From NCBI RefSeq assembly GCF_029919255.1, contig NZ_CP123991.1:2147833-2211832 (forward strand): DNA of 64,000 nt. The letters run 5' to 3'. The translations under genes were made by a program, and so were the position numbers. The notes under the pieces were generated by a model, which did not search any database, was not told the origin of the DNA, and saw only the letters and a program-made list of their open reading frames with translations. Origin of the DNA: a cyanobacterium endosymbiont of Epithemia clementina EcSB. Lineage in GTDB: Bacteria > Cyanobacteriota > Cyanobacteriia > Cyanobacteriales > Microcystaceae. Of this stretch, positions 20,690-30,941 are shown piece by piece (position 1 is the first letter of the stretch; each line of letters begins with the position of its first letter).

Positions 20690-21302
20690 ATTAAAGTTAG
20701 AAATAGTATTGCCGATTTTTTAGCCAGTGAAGTTAAATAATCAAGATAAGTGGTTATATCTTTGGAGTCTACTCTAGTATTAAAATCACTAAGTAGAATC
20801 CGTATTAAAAATTATTAATCAGGAATTTACAGCGACAGTTTAAGAGATTGATGGTTAACTGGTGAGGCTTCAAATACGGGAAGTCTAGTTTCAATAAACT
20901 TTGTCAATAATGAAACATCTTAAAAGTAAAGTAACTTGATTTTTATTTTTTTTAAAAAATTTAGATTATTATCTTCTCTTAAAGTCTGGAGAATATTTTC
21001 TAATTAATTATCCTAACTTAACTTCCAACTTAGAACTTAAACCCTCTAATGAGGTAGAATCTCTATAGAGATCACTAGAAGCAATCTCTAAAATAGAAAA
21101 TATAAGTTATCAAGAACTGTAGCAATTAGGAATAACTCCTTTAATTCAAGTGAATACTGCCGGAGGGTACTAAAAATAAGAAATGAAACTTAGAGAAAAA
21201 TCAGAGAAAGTTATTTAAACGTTCCAATCAGACTTTCTAGTCAAACTGAAGCCACTATATGTATGGAAAAGCTCTATTAGCAAAAGAAAGCAAAATTAGA
21301 TT
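20690..21302 (+). pseudogene. FGGY-family carbohydrate kinase, C-terminal remnant
   Basis: In changing frames the strand reads SDFLASEVK, ISLESTLVLKSLSRIRIKNY, a GIYSDSLRD-like stretch, LTGEASNTGSLVSINF, LELKPSNEVESL, SLEAISKIENISYQELQQLG, ITPLIQVNTAGG and TKNKKWNLEKI. This order matches the C-terminal half of cyanobacterial FGGY sugar kinases (ribulokinase/xylulokinase type), including the G.ASN.G and TAGGG.KN motifs. At least six stops are present. The N-terminal half is absent; repeat copy C occupies that side. It ends 40 bp before the DUF92 gene. Confidence 0.82.
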
Positions 21303-21344
21303 AAATTAAATTAATTAACCATTAATTATTAACTCTTAATTAAG

Positions 21345-22091
21345 ATGGAAATTACAAACTCTTGGTTCATTGCTAATGGTCTAAATTCGCTTTTAATCGT
21401 CATTGCCCTTATTGTCCCTAAAAAATTATTAACTATTGCTGGATACTTCCATGCTTGGGTATTAGGGATTTTGGTTTGGGGAACACTCGGATGGCAAGGT
21501 TACACCGTCATTATGTTTTACTTCTTAGTGGGTTCAGCAGTAACCCGCATCGGAATAGCAGAAAAAGAAGCAGCCGGAATTGCTGAAAAACGGTCAGGAA
21601 TGCGAGGTCCAGAAAACATTTGGGGGTCAGCATTAATAGCTATACTTTGTGCTTTAATGACTTTATTTTTTGATTCTTCTTGGCAAGAATTATTGATTTT
21701 AGGATATGTTGCTAGTTTTAGTACCAAACTTTCTGATACAACTGCTTCTGAAATAGGAAAAGCTTATGGGAAAAGCACATTTTTAATCACTACCTTCAAA
21801 CCTGTGCCACGGGGAACTGAAGGAGCCGTCAGTTTGGAGGGTACTTTGGCAGGAGTGATTGCTTCTGGGGTAATTGCTTTATTAGCTTGGGGTATTGGCT
21901 TGATTAATCTAGCGGGAGTGTTTTTGTGTATTTTCTCTGCTTTTATTGCTACTAGTTTAGAAAGTTTAATTGGGGCAACTTTACAGGAAAAATCAGACTG
22001 GATGACTAATGAAGTTGTTAATGTTTTTAATACTTTTATTGGAGCGTTTGTCGCTATCTTTGCTGCTTGGGGGTGGACTCAGTTTATTTAA
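21345..22091 (+). CDS. DUF92/TIGR00297 family protein, VTE6-like (phytyl-phosphate kinase family)
   Basis: 248 aa with about six membrane spans. Signature segments are VGSAVTRIGIAEKEAAGIAE, RSGMRGPENIWGSA, SFSTKLSDTTASEIGKAYGK, the TFKPVPRGTEGAVSLEGT loop and SLESLIGATLQEK. Plant VTE6 of this family phosphorylates phytyl phosphate to phytyl diphosphate for tocopherol and phylloquinone synthesis from chlorophyll-derived phytol; by homology this protein acts on prenyl phosphates in the membrane. The substrate is uncertain where chlorophyll turnover may be lost. The upstream 40 bp contain only AT-rich ATTAACT-type repeats. Confidence 0.85.
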   Translation: MEITNSWFIANGLNSLLIVIALIVPKKLLTIAGYFHAWVLGILVWGTLGWQGYTVIMFYFLVGSAVTRIGIAEKEAAGIAEKRSGMRGPENIWGSALIAILCALMTLFFDSSWQELLILGYVASFSTKLSDTTASEIGKAYGKSTFLITTFKPVPRGTEGAVSLEGTLAGVIASGVIALLAWGIGLINLAGVFLCIFSAFIATSLESLIGATLQEKSDWMTNEVVNVFNTFIGAFVAIFAAWGWTQFI

Positions 22092-22548
22092 CGTTTGTGT
22101 GATCAGGAGTATCGTTTATAGTATTTAACGTGTCTTATCTATACTTTTGATGATGATAAAATCGGTTCTGCTGAATTTATCAGCTTAAATTATCAGTTCA
22201 ATATCATACTTTTTAAGTTGTCGAATGTAACAAAATTTTTCTAATCCATCAAGTAGCGAACTAAATTAATTAATAAAATGATTTTTTGTTGGCATTTAAA
22301 ACGTTTTTATTTTAAAAAATAGAAGCTAATTGTATGATTTTCTTTTATTTTTTTACTTAAAATATAAAATTTTACTTCGGCTGATTTATGAGTAAAAAGA
22401 GTAAATTATATACCTTTACTCAACCATCGATACTGATTCCAGTTATAGAGGCTCTTAAGGTTTATTTTTGCTAAATAAAGATTACAGCAATCAAATATTT
22501 TCTCCTTTCTATTCCCTCCTCTTAAAGTGTTAGTTTTACATGAAAAGT
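22092..22548. other. Intergenic sequence between two convergent genes
   Basis: 457 bp, AT-rich, with no reading frame of note and no relic I can translate. The end of the DUF92 gene and the end of the FAD oxidoreductase gene face each other across it. I see no GC-rich hairpin that would serve as a terminator. Confidence 0.5.
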
Positions 22549-23649
22549 TCAGCCAAACCAATATTCTCGAATAGCTAATGCAGTTGCTGGTGCTAATAAA
22601 ACCCCATTACGATAATGTCCCGTAGCTAATAAAATATTACTATAATGAGGTAATTTTCGAATAATTGGAGCAGGTTCACCTTGGGGACGAGGACGTTTTC
22701 CAAACCAAGTTTTTATAACTTTAGCATCTTGTAAAGTAGGACAAAAACTAATCGCTTTTCTTTTAACTTTTTCTAATAATTCTGGCCGTGAAATAATCTC
22801 TCCCATTTCGTCAGGAAACTCTACCGTTGCACCGATCCAATATTCTCTATTTCCTAATGGAACAATGTGAACATCGTTACCTGTGATGACCGGTTGGAAG
22901 TCTTTATTTCCTGGCAGTTTATTCAGCTTAATTTGTAATGCTTGACCTAAAACTGGTCGAATGTCTAGAGGTTGACTAGACGTAATGGTCAGGGGAGTTG
23001 ATCCCAACCCAGCAGCTATAACTAACTCATCAATTTTTATATTACCTTCTGTGGTTTGAATTTTATAACATTGGCGGACATTTGAGTCCTTTAAGGTATT
23101 AGAAATAATATTCTTAACCTCAATCCCAAACTTACAGTTAACCCCATTTATAGAGGCTCCTTTAACTAAAGCTTGTGTTAATTTTTGGGGATTAATTTGT
23201 AAATCTTGAGGGGAATAAATTGCACCAACAATCCTATGATTGTCAATGTGAGGACATTTTCTATTTAAAGTTTCCTGATCCCAGATTTTTAAGTCATAGC
23301 CTTGAGACTGACGAATTGTTATTAGTTTTTCCCATTCTCCTATCGATTCTTCTGCAAATCTTAACATCAAAATTCCTTGACGATTAACAGGAATACTTTG
23401 TTTGGTAAGGATTTCTAATTCAGGAATTAGGGTTTCATAGCGTTCTAGACTAGTTTGACGAAGTTTCCAGCTTCTTCCCTTTGTTTTACGGCTAAGAACC
23501 CCCATTAAAACTCCCAATGCTGCTCCCGTAGAACCTGAAGCAGGGACTTGTTTATCAATTAAGGTAATTCTTAACCCTTTAACCAAACTCAATTCATAAG
23601 CAATTGCTGCTCCGATAACACCTGCTCCAATAACAGCTACATGAATCAT
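22549..23649 (-). CDS. FAD-dependent oxidoreductase (DadA/glycine-oxidase type)
   Basis: 366 aa. The N-terminal dinucleotide fold GAGVIGAAIAYEL (8-20), the acidic end of strand 2 (TLIDK), SGSTGAALGVLMG and a C-terminal ATGHYRNGVLLAPATA with RPRPQGEPAPII identify a DAO-family flavoprotein. The family includes glycine oxidase ThiO, which makes the imine for thiazole synthesis, and D-amino-acid dehydrogenases. In several cyanobacteria ThiO is fused to ThiG; there is no fusion here. The C-terminal 'GHYRNG' favours the ThiO-like branch, but the substrate is unproven. Intact with all FAD motifs. Confidence 0.85.
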   Translation of the reverse strand: MIHVAVIGAGVIGAAIAYELSLVKGLRITLIDKQVPASGSTGAALGVLMGVLSRKTKGRSWKLRQTSLERYETLIPELEILTKQSIPVNRQGILMLRFAEESIGEWEKLITIRQSQGYDLKIWDQETLNRKCPHIDNHRIVGAIYSPQDLQINPQKLTQALVKGASINGVNCKFGIEVKNIISNTLKDSNVRQCYKIQTTEGNIKIDELVIAAGLGSTPLTITSSQPLDIRPVLGQALQIKLNKLPGNKDFQPVITGNDVHIVPLGNREYWIGATVEFPDEMGEIISRPELLEKVKRKAISFCPTLQDAKVIKTWFGKRPRPQGEPAPIIRKLPHYSNILLATGHYRNGVLLAPATALAIREYWFG

Positions 23650-23763
23650 TGTTACTCAACAATAAAGGATTAAATTAAGATTTCGATAGCATAAAAAAGT
23701 GGTTATTATATCAATAATTAAAACAGGAAACCGACTACTATTAACTGTTAACCATTAACTAAC

Positions 23764-24150
23764 TTAGCTACATTTAGGAATCAGATATAAGAAAGTATTA
23801 AAGTCACAAACAGCTTGATAGTATTCATTTTCAGCGGCTAATCTATCACGATTCATGTCCGTTACATTAATCTGTTCAAAATTTTTAAAAAACTTCTTCA
23901 TTAGATTAGAAGCAGTTTTTTGTTCCTTGTGCAACAGAGAATAGTGTAAATTATTCATCTGTTGGCTAAGTGCGCTTAAAGGTCCATCAATATAAGTTCG
24001 GGTATCTATCCAATTTTGGTTAGAAATGAACTATTTTAAAATTGACATTTTTCTCCATGCTTCTGCAATCGGTCCAATCAAAACTTGCGGTTGCTTAATT
24101 TTTTCGGGAGAACAGGTGGCAAAAATAGACGCTTGAAGACCACTCTAACT
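23764..24150 (-). pseudogene. psbQ: psbQ pseudogene (photosystem II extrinsic lipoprotein)
   Basis: Minus-strand translation gives FATCSPEKIKQPQVLIGP, IAEAWRKMSILK, a stop, then NWIDTRTYIDGPLSALSQQM, NNLHYSLLHKEQKTASNLMK, KFFKNFEQIN, NRDRLAAENEYYQAVCDFNT and FLYLIPKC. This is the helical bundle of CyanoQ. The Cys in ATCS sits where the lipobox cysteine is expected. At least one nonsense codon interrupts it (near 24032), and the signal peptide is gone. The unbroken 64-codon tail (MNNLHYS to the TAA at 23764) is leftover, not a gene. Its loss agrees with loss of photosystem II function. Confidence 0.85.
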
Positions 24151-24270
24151 TACTAAAAAACGGTCCCGAGCATCAAGACCATCGATAAAATCGACCTAAG
24201 ACTTGACATCATTCTATTGCTACTATTCACAATTAAACTCATTTATCGCTTCTCCCAATAATTAGACTCT

Positions 24271-25100
24271 TTATGAAGCCTTACGGCATAAAAAGTTTAC
24301 AATTTGATTGTTCACTTCTTGCGCTCAATGTTCTTGAGAATAGTGTTTAGCCTCATCTGGACTGAGCAATACCACGATATCATAAGTAGCTGCTAAGCTT
24401 TCAGAAACCCCTAAAAATAGTTAGGAAGTAGCCATTTACCAAACAATCAAGGTGATAACAACCCCAATTATTAACCCCTTTTCGAATAGCCATCATTGTT
24501 GTGGCTAGCAAAGACCGTCCCACAGCTGAACTTTTACAGTTGTCGAGACATTGCCAATTTTTTATCAGACACGATCAATTCACTTCTTTTTTCGAGATCT
24601 TAATCGATAATTAGAATATTTTGAGTCACTACATCCACTATAAGAGGAATTTCCTCTGTTTCATAAACTATGGTAATTTCACATCAGGTAAAATGGGAGT
24701 ATTCAAGATGATCAAGCAATCAATTTTCCTAAGGTAAGCAAAGGCATATTATATTTCCACCGAGACTAGAAAACCTTGGACGATGTATAGATAATTGCTT
24801 AAGGTCTAAGACTTCAATAAATACTTTTAACGTCTAACTACTAAGCCTGGGGTATAGGTAAACTTGCTCTTATCTAGTCTAGCGGATTTTCCAAAACCAA
24901 TTTCATTAGGGGCGATCGTTCGAATGTCTTTTTTCGCTAAGTATTAAGTAAGTCAGTATAGCTATGGAAAAATAATCCATGGAGAAGAATAACAGAGGCT
25001 TTTTCAGTCTCATTAGATTGGGGAAACCTCCCGACAAAATTACTCGGGAAAACCAATGGTTAAGGAATACTCTGTCATGAATTTTTAATTTTATTGTCAT
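24271..25100 (-). pseudogene. Alpha/beta-hydrolase family protein, decayed
   Basis: In shifting frames the minus strand reads NETEKASVILLHGLFFHSYT, a frameshift, KKDIRTIAPNEIGFGKSARL, DKSKFTYTP, VQGFLVSVEI, RKIDCLIILNTPILPDVKLP, SSAVGRSLLATTMMAIR and finally QEHAQEVNNQIVNFLCRKAS. This is the order of cyanobacterial dehalogenase-like alpha/beta hydrolases: oxyanion HG motif, D.IGFG.S, the nucleophile elbow (here VQGFLVS), ILNTPL, and C-terminal His in H..QEHW. Multiple stops and frame changes are present. It lies upstream of the psbQ relic on the same strand. Confidence 0.85.
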
Positions 25101-25221
25101 TATCTATGGAGAAACTTATTAAAATTGTGGCATAGAATAGACAAATTCATTCATTAAATTTACCATCTAAGACCTGATTAAAACCTGTTAGTCTATTTGT
25201 TATGTGAGAGGAGATTACACT

Positions 25222-25638
25222 ATGAACGCGTCGGAAAAAGCACAAGGACTAGAAGTGACTACTAAGATTGCAGTCATTGTCCATCTATTTAAGTCGCATT
25301 TTCCCGATGCCAAAGCAGACCTTAACCCTTGGTATAACGATCCTGATACCCTTGAATTAGTCGATCCCGATTCCATTGACATCGGATTCCATTTACCTGG
25401 ATGGAGTCCCCGTTTCCAAAGTCGTAGTTTGTTGGTACAAATTCGTTTCCATCAAGATCCCGTAGATGACTTTGAAAGATTAGTTGGAGTCGATACAGCA
25501 GCGTTTAATCATCAAGGCGAGGCCTGGCGACTGTCAACAGTGGATGATTGGCAATTTGAGGGAAGTTATCAACCAGCCGCAGATGTAGTGGAAAAGCTTA
25601 AATGTTTCTGTCGTCAAGTATTTGAGTTATTTAATTAA
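25222..25638 (+). CDS. Conserved hypothetical cyanobacterial protein
   Basis: 138 aa from ATG 25222. An in-frame ATG at 25204 also exists, but AGAGGAG at 25207-25213 is correctly placed for 25222 and would lie inside the gene if translation began at 25204. The product is soluble and acidic, with no signal peptide or membrane span. Segments such as ADLNPWYNDPDTLELVDPDS, IDIGFHLPGWSPRFQSRSLL, VQIRFHQDPV and WRLSTVDDWQFEG are well structured, and the frame is clean amid decayed flanks, so it is probably selected. I do not recognise a functional family. Conserved aromatic and acidic patches suggest a small binding protein, but that is a guess. Confidence 0.7.
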   Translation: MNASEKAQGLEVTTKIAVIVHLFKSHFPDAKADLNPWYNDPDTLELVDPDSIDIGFHLPGWSPRFQSRSLLVQIRFHQDPVDDFERLVGVDTAAFNHQGEAWRLSTVDDWQFEGSYQPAADVVEKLKCFCRQVFELFN

Positions 25639-25739
25639 AATGGCGAGATTCTGTCTTCATAATCCTTTGAAGGAAACTAATTACTACACTCCACAAAAGC
25701 TATAGACTTCCTTCCCCTTAAGCAATTCCCCGACACCAC

Positions 25740-26755
25740 GGTGTCAAAGCGATTTTCATTTGGATAGATTAAAGTAAAGAAATCAAAAAGATGTCTAGTC
25801 ATACTAGAAAATGAAGCCATACTCCATAGATATTTCCACTTTTTTATAGAAACTGAAAAATAAGATCAATCAACTCAATAACTAGCAGAGCGTTTTCAAG
25901 TCAGTTATGATTTTAAAAATCACTCCTTAGACGTTAGGAAGCAGCACAAAAATATATGACTATTCCTTTATGGCTTAGGAAAACTTCCTTAAATTGAAGC
26001 AGAACAACTTAGTGTTGTAGAACAATTGCTAGAACAAGATAACAATGCTCCTTTACAAGGACTAAGTACTTGCTTACACGAAAAAATATTTACTACGTGT
26101 CGTTTAGTATAAAAACTTAACTTAACTCAGAATGCCTTGTAAAACCCTACATAGATAGGCTTTAGGCTCTGATATGGGAATATTAGACGATACTTGAACA
26201 ACTTAAACTTTCAGACCTAGTTTTTATCGACGAAATCTGAGTTGAGCTTGCAATGACTCGTAACTTTGCCAGAGCAACTAAAAGAAAGCGAGTTTATGGA
26301 AAATGGACAAATATTTTGGGAAAAAATATTACTTTAATTAGATCGCTCACTACATCAAGTTTTTTGGTCTCTTTTACTTTTGAACGATAAAAAAATTTAA
26401 AGAAGCTTTTCTCATTTCTCATTGATGAAACAGAAGTGCTGATATCAAAAATCTAATTAGGGATTTGTATGGTCGTAGATAATTTACAAGCTCATAAAGC
26501 CATAAAAGTCTAGAGAACAGATAGAATCTATAGAGGAAAAATTTATGTCGTTATTTCCATATTTTCCTGATTTCAATTTGATTGAAAACTGTTGATCGAA
26601 AATTAAAAAATATTTGCTAACTTAAGTATTTCCTAATTCTAGAGTACTCAATCAAGCTATCAATAAAGAAATTGATTCAGCAACCAATGAAAACATAATT
26701 TGCTGGTTTACTCACTGCTGTTATCATGAGCTACCTAATTGAGACCCCCTATATG
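25740..26755 (+). mobile_element. IS630-family relic, second type, copy 1
   Basis: About 1 kb of broken transposase. It begins near 25812 with KPYSIDIST-like coding, then a helix-turn-helix (QSVMILKITP in broken form), VVEQLLEQDNNAPLQGLSTC, a VFIDE-like acidic motif with stop codons, and C-terminal NLIENC and INKEIDSATNENI followed by WFTHCCYH. A sister copy lies in the same orientation at 39890-40880. Many stops and frameshifts; not active. Confidence 0.75.
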
Positions 26756-27378
26756 TTCTAAACAAAAAATAAAATTGTATAATACAATACTAAAAAAAAT
26801 ATCAGTAGTTGGTTCTTTCCCTGTCAAACAAAGAGTAAACAAAAGGACAGTATAAAAGACGGAGAAAACAGGATTTATATATTTTTTTGCCTACTTATGC
26901 CCAATAATTTAACAGAATTGAGTAAGAATGACAAAGAATAAAAGAAGATGAATTAACCGGTAGAATGTTGGAAGATAAATACGAATTGACGATAGCAGTG
27001 ATAGATGCCATCGAATTATGCTTAGCACCCAATAGTTTAGAAGTGAAGAGATTTCTTGTTAAGAATCAAAAATGAAGAAAAGTCGATTAACTAAAAATTA
27101 AACAAAAAAGACTAAATCTGATTTAATCAGGTCAAAATAACTGTCAAACTCACACTTACCAATATCTATATCATACTAATTTTGAGCTTTGTTTTAGCTT
27201 CTTATCCTAGGATACTTTTCGGTTTGTTCAGAATGAGTTGACAATTTACCTACTTTCTTCTAGTTTCTTGACACGGTGTTGTTTATTGAAGTCTAACTAC
27301 TCACAAGTAAAAAGTAGAGCTTCTAGCCCAAGGAATTTTATGTCAGTTATTATTTATCTCATTGAGGACAATAAATTA
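26756..27378. other. Debris between an IS630 relic and glmU
   Basis: No intact gene. A plus-strand fragment at about 26945-27075 reads EDELTGRMLEDKYELTIAVI, then DAIELCLAPNSLEVKRFLV; I cannot name the family. A plus-strand frame over 27238-27447 runs into the 3' end of glmU on the other strand and is not a gene. Confidence 0.5.
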
Positions 27379-28740
27379 CTAATTTTTCTTCTTAATACTC
27401 ATTTTCCAATCCCTAATAATTCGCTGCCGTTCTCGAGCAATGACTAACGCTTGGTCGGGGACATTGTCGGTGACAACAGACCCAGCAGCCACAGTGACAT
27501 TGTCCCCTAACGTCACTGGAGCCACAAGCACACTATTAGCTCCAGTTTTTGTTCCATTACCAATAATAGTCGGATGTTTTTGTACCCCATCATAGTTAGC
27601 AGTAATGGTCCCAGCCCCCACGTTAACCCCTTCTCCTAACTTTGCATCCCCTAAATAGGAAAGATGAGCCACATTGGTTTTTTGTCCAATGATTGACTTT
27701 TTAATTTCCACAAAATTACCAATACGAGAGGACTCTCCCACCTTAGCTTGACCCCGCAAATGCGTATAGGGGCCAACACGGCATCCATCAGCCACTTGAC
27801 TGTCAATGATGACTGAGTAAAGTACTATTACGTTTTCACCAACTTTACTATTTTCAATTAGAGTTCCTGGGCCAATGAGACTCCCTTTCCCAACAACAGT
27901 ATTTCCCCTTAAGTGACTTTGGGGTTCGATCACAACATCAGGTTGCAATTCAACGGTATCGTCAATAGTGATGCTATCAGGAGCAATCATGGTTACCCCT
28001 TTAGCCATCCAATAATCTTTGATACGACTTTGAAGGATATCATTGGCCATAGCCAATTGTTTACGATCATTAATTCCACTAATCTCAAAATAATCTTTCA
28101 CATCTACTGCCATCACAGGAGATAGATATTTAACCACATCCGTTAAATAATATTCTTCTTGATCATTATTAGGAGAGAGTTTAGGCAGTACTTCGGCTAA
28201 TTTTGGCCAATTAAAACAATAAATACCTCCATTAATGCGATGGTTTTGTTTTTGGGCGGTGTTACAGTCACGATCTTCCACAATTTGTCTGACTAAATTG
28301 TCACCATCACAAAATACTCGTCCATATCCTTTTGGATCAGGTAAATGGGCTGTAAGTAATGTAGCAGCATTATGATGAAGTTGATGACTCTTGAGTAAAT
28401 TTTCTAATGTTTCAGGCCTTAATAAGGGCACATCTCCATTTAAGACTAATAAATCTCCGGTAAAGTCTTTTAAACAAGGCAACAATTGTTGAATAGCATG
28501 ACCTGTACCTAATTGTTCCCTTTGCTCAACAAATTCTAAGAAGTCAACTTGATGCAATGACTCTTGAACTAGTTGAGCTTCATAACCTACAACGACGAGT
28601 TTTCGAGATGGATTGAGCAGGTAACAACTTTCAAGTACCCGTTCTACCAATGAACGTCCCCCCACTTGATGAAGTACCTTAGGAAGGTCTGACTTCATCC
28701 GTGTTCCACGTCCTGCTGCGAGAATTGCTACGGCTACCAT
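27379..28740 (-). CDS. glmU: Bifunctional UDP-N-acetylglucosamine pyrophosphorylase / glucosamine-1-phosphate N-acetyltransferase
   Basis: 453 aa, normal length. The N-terminal uridylyltransferase domain carries [15 protein letters not shown] (7-21), [15 protein letters not shown] and INGGIYCF. A linker around residue 230 leads to a C-terminal left-handed beta-helix of hexapeptides ([79 protein letters not shown]). It acetylates GlcN-1-P and then makes UDP-GlcNAc for peptidoglycan and lipid A. Intact, so cell-wall precursor synthesis is kept. Confidence 0.96.
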   Translation of the reverse strand: MVAVAILAAGRGTRMKSDLPKVLHQVGGRSLVERVLESCYLLNPSRKLVVVGYEAQLVQESLHQVDFLEFVEQREQLGTGHAIQQLLPCLKDFTGDLLVLNGDVPLLRPETLENLLKSHQLHHNAATLLTAHLPDPKGYGRVFCDGDNLVRQIVEDRDCNTAQKQNHRINGGIYCFNWPKLAEVLPKLSPNNDQEEYYLTDVVKYLSPVMAVDVKDYFEISGINDRKQLAMANDILQSRIKDYWMAKGVTMIAPDSITIDDTVELQPDVVIEPQSHLRGNTVVGKGSLIGPGTLIENSKVGENVIVLYSVIIDSQVADGCRVGPYTHLRGQAKVGESSRIGNFVEIKKSIIGQKTNVAHLSYLGDAKLGEGVNVGAGTITANYDGVQKHPTIIGNGTKTGANSVLVAPVTLGDNVTVAAGSVVTDNVPDQALVIARERQRIIRDWKMSIKKKN

Positions 28741-29220
28741 TACTTTTCTAGTTAATCAATATCCCTGGGTGGAGTATACCGTGTCGTGGACCCTTTTGTT
28801 CCTAATTAATAGGAATGGTTTCAACATCTTCACACGCCGTAAAACAGGAGTAAATCCTAAGCCTCACAATTTATGTTTCTGCTTCGACAAAACTGCCTCT
28901 ATCCACAATGAGCTTTTGAGCTTTATGGTCTTACCTTCACTCCACAGGTTATCTTTGCAAGCCCTGCGATTCTTCCATGTTAAGGTCTCAAACGGAAGAG
29001 TTATGTGTTTTTTGATCCTAAGAGTTCTCACACCCATTTCCCTATCTTCTTTTTTCCAGTCTTATTGACATTGTCCGCGCTACCAGTTAGGTTAACTGGA
29101 CTTTACTCTAAAAGCTGTCTTGCTTAATGTATTGTCTTTGGCGGGTCACTTAACCTACTTGATAGTCTAATACAAAGCCATCGTTCTACTAAAGGATTTT
29201 TACCCAAATTTCCTGACGAA
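28741..29220. other. Unresolved sequence upstream of glmU
   Basis: 480 bp that is less AT-rich than the deserts. A 99-codon plus-strand frame spans 28769-29068 and the minus strand is also partly open, but neither translation shows a family I recognise. Base composition suggests a relatively recent pseudogene or repeat rather than neutral spacer. Confidence 0.4.
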
Positions 29221-29610
29221 TTAAGCTAAAGTTTCTGGACAATAACCTAAGCCTTGAGTGAACTGTTGTCGAAATGCCTCAATGTCATTAATATCGGGAA
29301 ATCCATGAGAAACAATAGCCACTTGATAACGACGCATGACATCGATTGGAGCTTGTCCCGTTTCTAAACTCCAGAAGACCATTTGAAGACGGATTTCAAG
29401 TTCGTAGGGGATGCCGATTTCATTCATAAATGCCTTAAAGTTCTCGTGTTGGTAAGGAGTTAAAGGCTGTTTAAACTTAACCCTAACGATCCAACCATTA
29501 ATTTGATGAATAACTGTCATCGAACAAGATGGCCAGTTGTTCGTGGATTGTAAGTATTCGATGGCCCGTAAGGTTAAGCTTGCGTTACCAAGAAAGTAAA
29601 TATAGTCCAT
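29221..29610 (-). CDS. Conserved hypothetical protein
   Basis: 129 aa, no signal peptide or membrane span. The sequence starts MDYIYFLGNASLTLRAIEYL and has a beta-rich first half (SMTVIHQINGWIVRVKFKQP) and a helical second half (IDVMRRYQVAIVSHGFPDIN, IEAFRQQFTQGLG). The frame is clean, with balanced codon use like its neighbours, and it lies divergent from queA with a 107-bp shared upstream region. I do not recognise a functional domain. It resembles small conserved cyanobacterial proteins of unknown role. Confidence 0.65.
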   Translation of the reverse strand: MDYIYFLGNASLTLRAIEYLQSTNNWPSCSMTVIHQINGWIVRVKFKQPLTPYQHENFKAFMNEIGIPYELEIRLQMVFWSLETGQAPIDVMRRYQVAIVSHGFPDINDIEAFRQQFTQGLGYCPETLA

Positions 29611-29759
29611 ATGTCCCTCTCTAAGTTATCTGCTTATTAATTATCCTGTGTATTCTAGGGTGACAACAATCTGACCAATTCTCATAGGGGACTACCCCCC
29701 ATTTTAGACGTTTTACAATGGGGGAAACTACCCAATTTCTTCAGATTTTTGTTTTTCCT

Positions 29760-30848
29760 ATGACTGATGACTGTTTATTATCGAGTTACGATTATCAATT
29801 GCCACCTGAGTTGATTGCCCAAAAACCTGTTACCCCTAGAGATAGTTCTCGACTATTGGTAGTTGATTACTTGACGACTCAAGTTCATAGTGTGTTCCGA
29901 GAGTTACCCCAGTGGTTATTGCCAGGAGACTTATTAGTACTTAATAATACTCGTGTCATTCGGGCTAGACTTTATGGACATAAAACGACAGGCGCACCTG
30001 TTGAGATCTTGCTATTAGAGGAAAAAGCCCCGTTGTGTTGGTTGGCCTTAGTTAAACCAGGAAAACGGTTTAAAGTTGGTTCGGAAATTTGGTTCCCCAA
30101 CTCCCCAGAAGGAAATACAAAAAGTCCCTTCTATTTAAAAGCTAAGGTACTTAAAGTTGATTCAGCAACAGGGGGAAGATTGTTACAGTTTGAGATATCT
30201 TCACCGGACTTATTTTGGCAAGCGATCGAACACCTGGGGAAGATTCCTCTACCTCCTTATATAACCCATTTTGAAGATAACTGCGATCTTTATCAAACTA
30301 TTTATGCTCAAAAACCTGGAGCGGTGGCAGCTCCCACAGCAGGATTACACTTTACTCCAGAGTTGCTACAAAGGTTGACTGACAAGGGAATTGCTCAAGC
30401 TTATGTCACTCTCCATGTGGGGGTAGGAACGTTTCGTCCTGTGGAGGCAGAAGATATTACCCAACATGATATGCATTCGGAATGGGTGGAAGTTCCCCAG
30501 ACTACTGTGGAGATGATTGCTCAGACAAAAAAGAATGGGGGACGGGTGATTGCAGTAGGAACAACGGTAGTTAGATCTTTGGAAGGGGCAGCACAAATAG
30601 CTAAAACTAAAGGTGAACAAGGGTTAGTTACATTTCAAGGCAAGACTAATCTATTTATTTATCCTGGGTATTCCTGGCAAGTAGTTGATGGAATGATTAC
30701 GAATTTTCACTTGCCGCGATCTAGTTTATTAATGTTAGTGAGTGCTTTGATAGGGCGGGAAAGATTGATGAATTTATATCAAGAAGCAATTGAACAACGT
30801 TATCGATTTTATTCTTTTGGAGATGGGATGCTAATTATAATCCAGTAA
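29760..30848 (+). CDS. queA: S-adenosylmethionine:tRNA ribosyltransferase-isomerase
   Basis: 362 aa from ATG 29760. An ATG at 29718 in the same frame adds 14 residues, but the family start (SSYDYQLPPELIAQKPV just after the Met) favours 29760. Diagnostic blocks: PRDSSRLLVVD, PGDLLVLNNTRVIRARLYG, VKPGKRFKVG, KIPLPPYI, GAVAAPTAGLHFT, YVTLHVGVGTFRPVEAEDIT and TNFHLPRSSLLMLVSALIG. QueA builds epoxyqueuosine on tRNA from preQ1 and SAM. Full length. A hairpin at 30909-30941 likely ends the transcript. Confidence 0.96.
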   Translation: MTDDCLLSSYDYQLPPELIAQKPVTPRDSSRLLVVDYLTTQVHSVFRELPQWLLPGDLLVLNNTRVIRARLYGHKTTGAPVEILLLEEKAPLCWLALVKPGKRFKVGSEIWFPNSPEGNTKSPFYLKAKVLKVDSATGGRLLQFEISSPDLFWQAIEHLGKIPLPPYITHFEDNCDLYQTIYAQKPGAVAAPTAGLHFTPELLQRLTDKGIAQAYVTLHVGVGTFRPVEAEDITQHDMHSEWVEVPQTTVEMIAQTKKNGGRVIAVGTTVVRSLEGAAQIAKTKGEQGLVTFQGKTNLFIYPGYSWQVVDGMITNFHLPRSSLLMLVSALIGRERLMNLYQEAIEQRYRFYSFGDGMLIIIQ

Positions 30849-30908
30849 TTTAAACCTGATGGTTAATCTCACTAATTAGTAACTGATTCTACAGATAAAA
30901 CTTTTAAA

Positions 30909-30941
30909 TTAATTAGCAACTTTTTAAGAGTTGCTAATTAA
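30909..30941 (+). terminator. Hairpin after queA
   Basis: TTAATTAGCAACT and AGTTGCTAATTAA form a 13-bp perfect stem with a 7-base loop, 60 bp past the queA stop. It has no long T-run directly after it, so it may terminate weakly or act as an mRNA 3' stabiliser. Confidence 0.55.

Noticed and set aside
28769-29068. 99-codon plus-strand frame upstream of glmU
   Set aside because: No recognisable family or ribosome-binding site. Treated as unresolved sequence.
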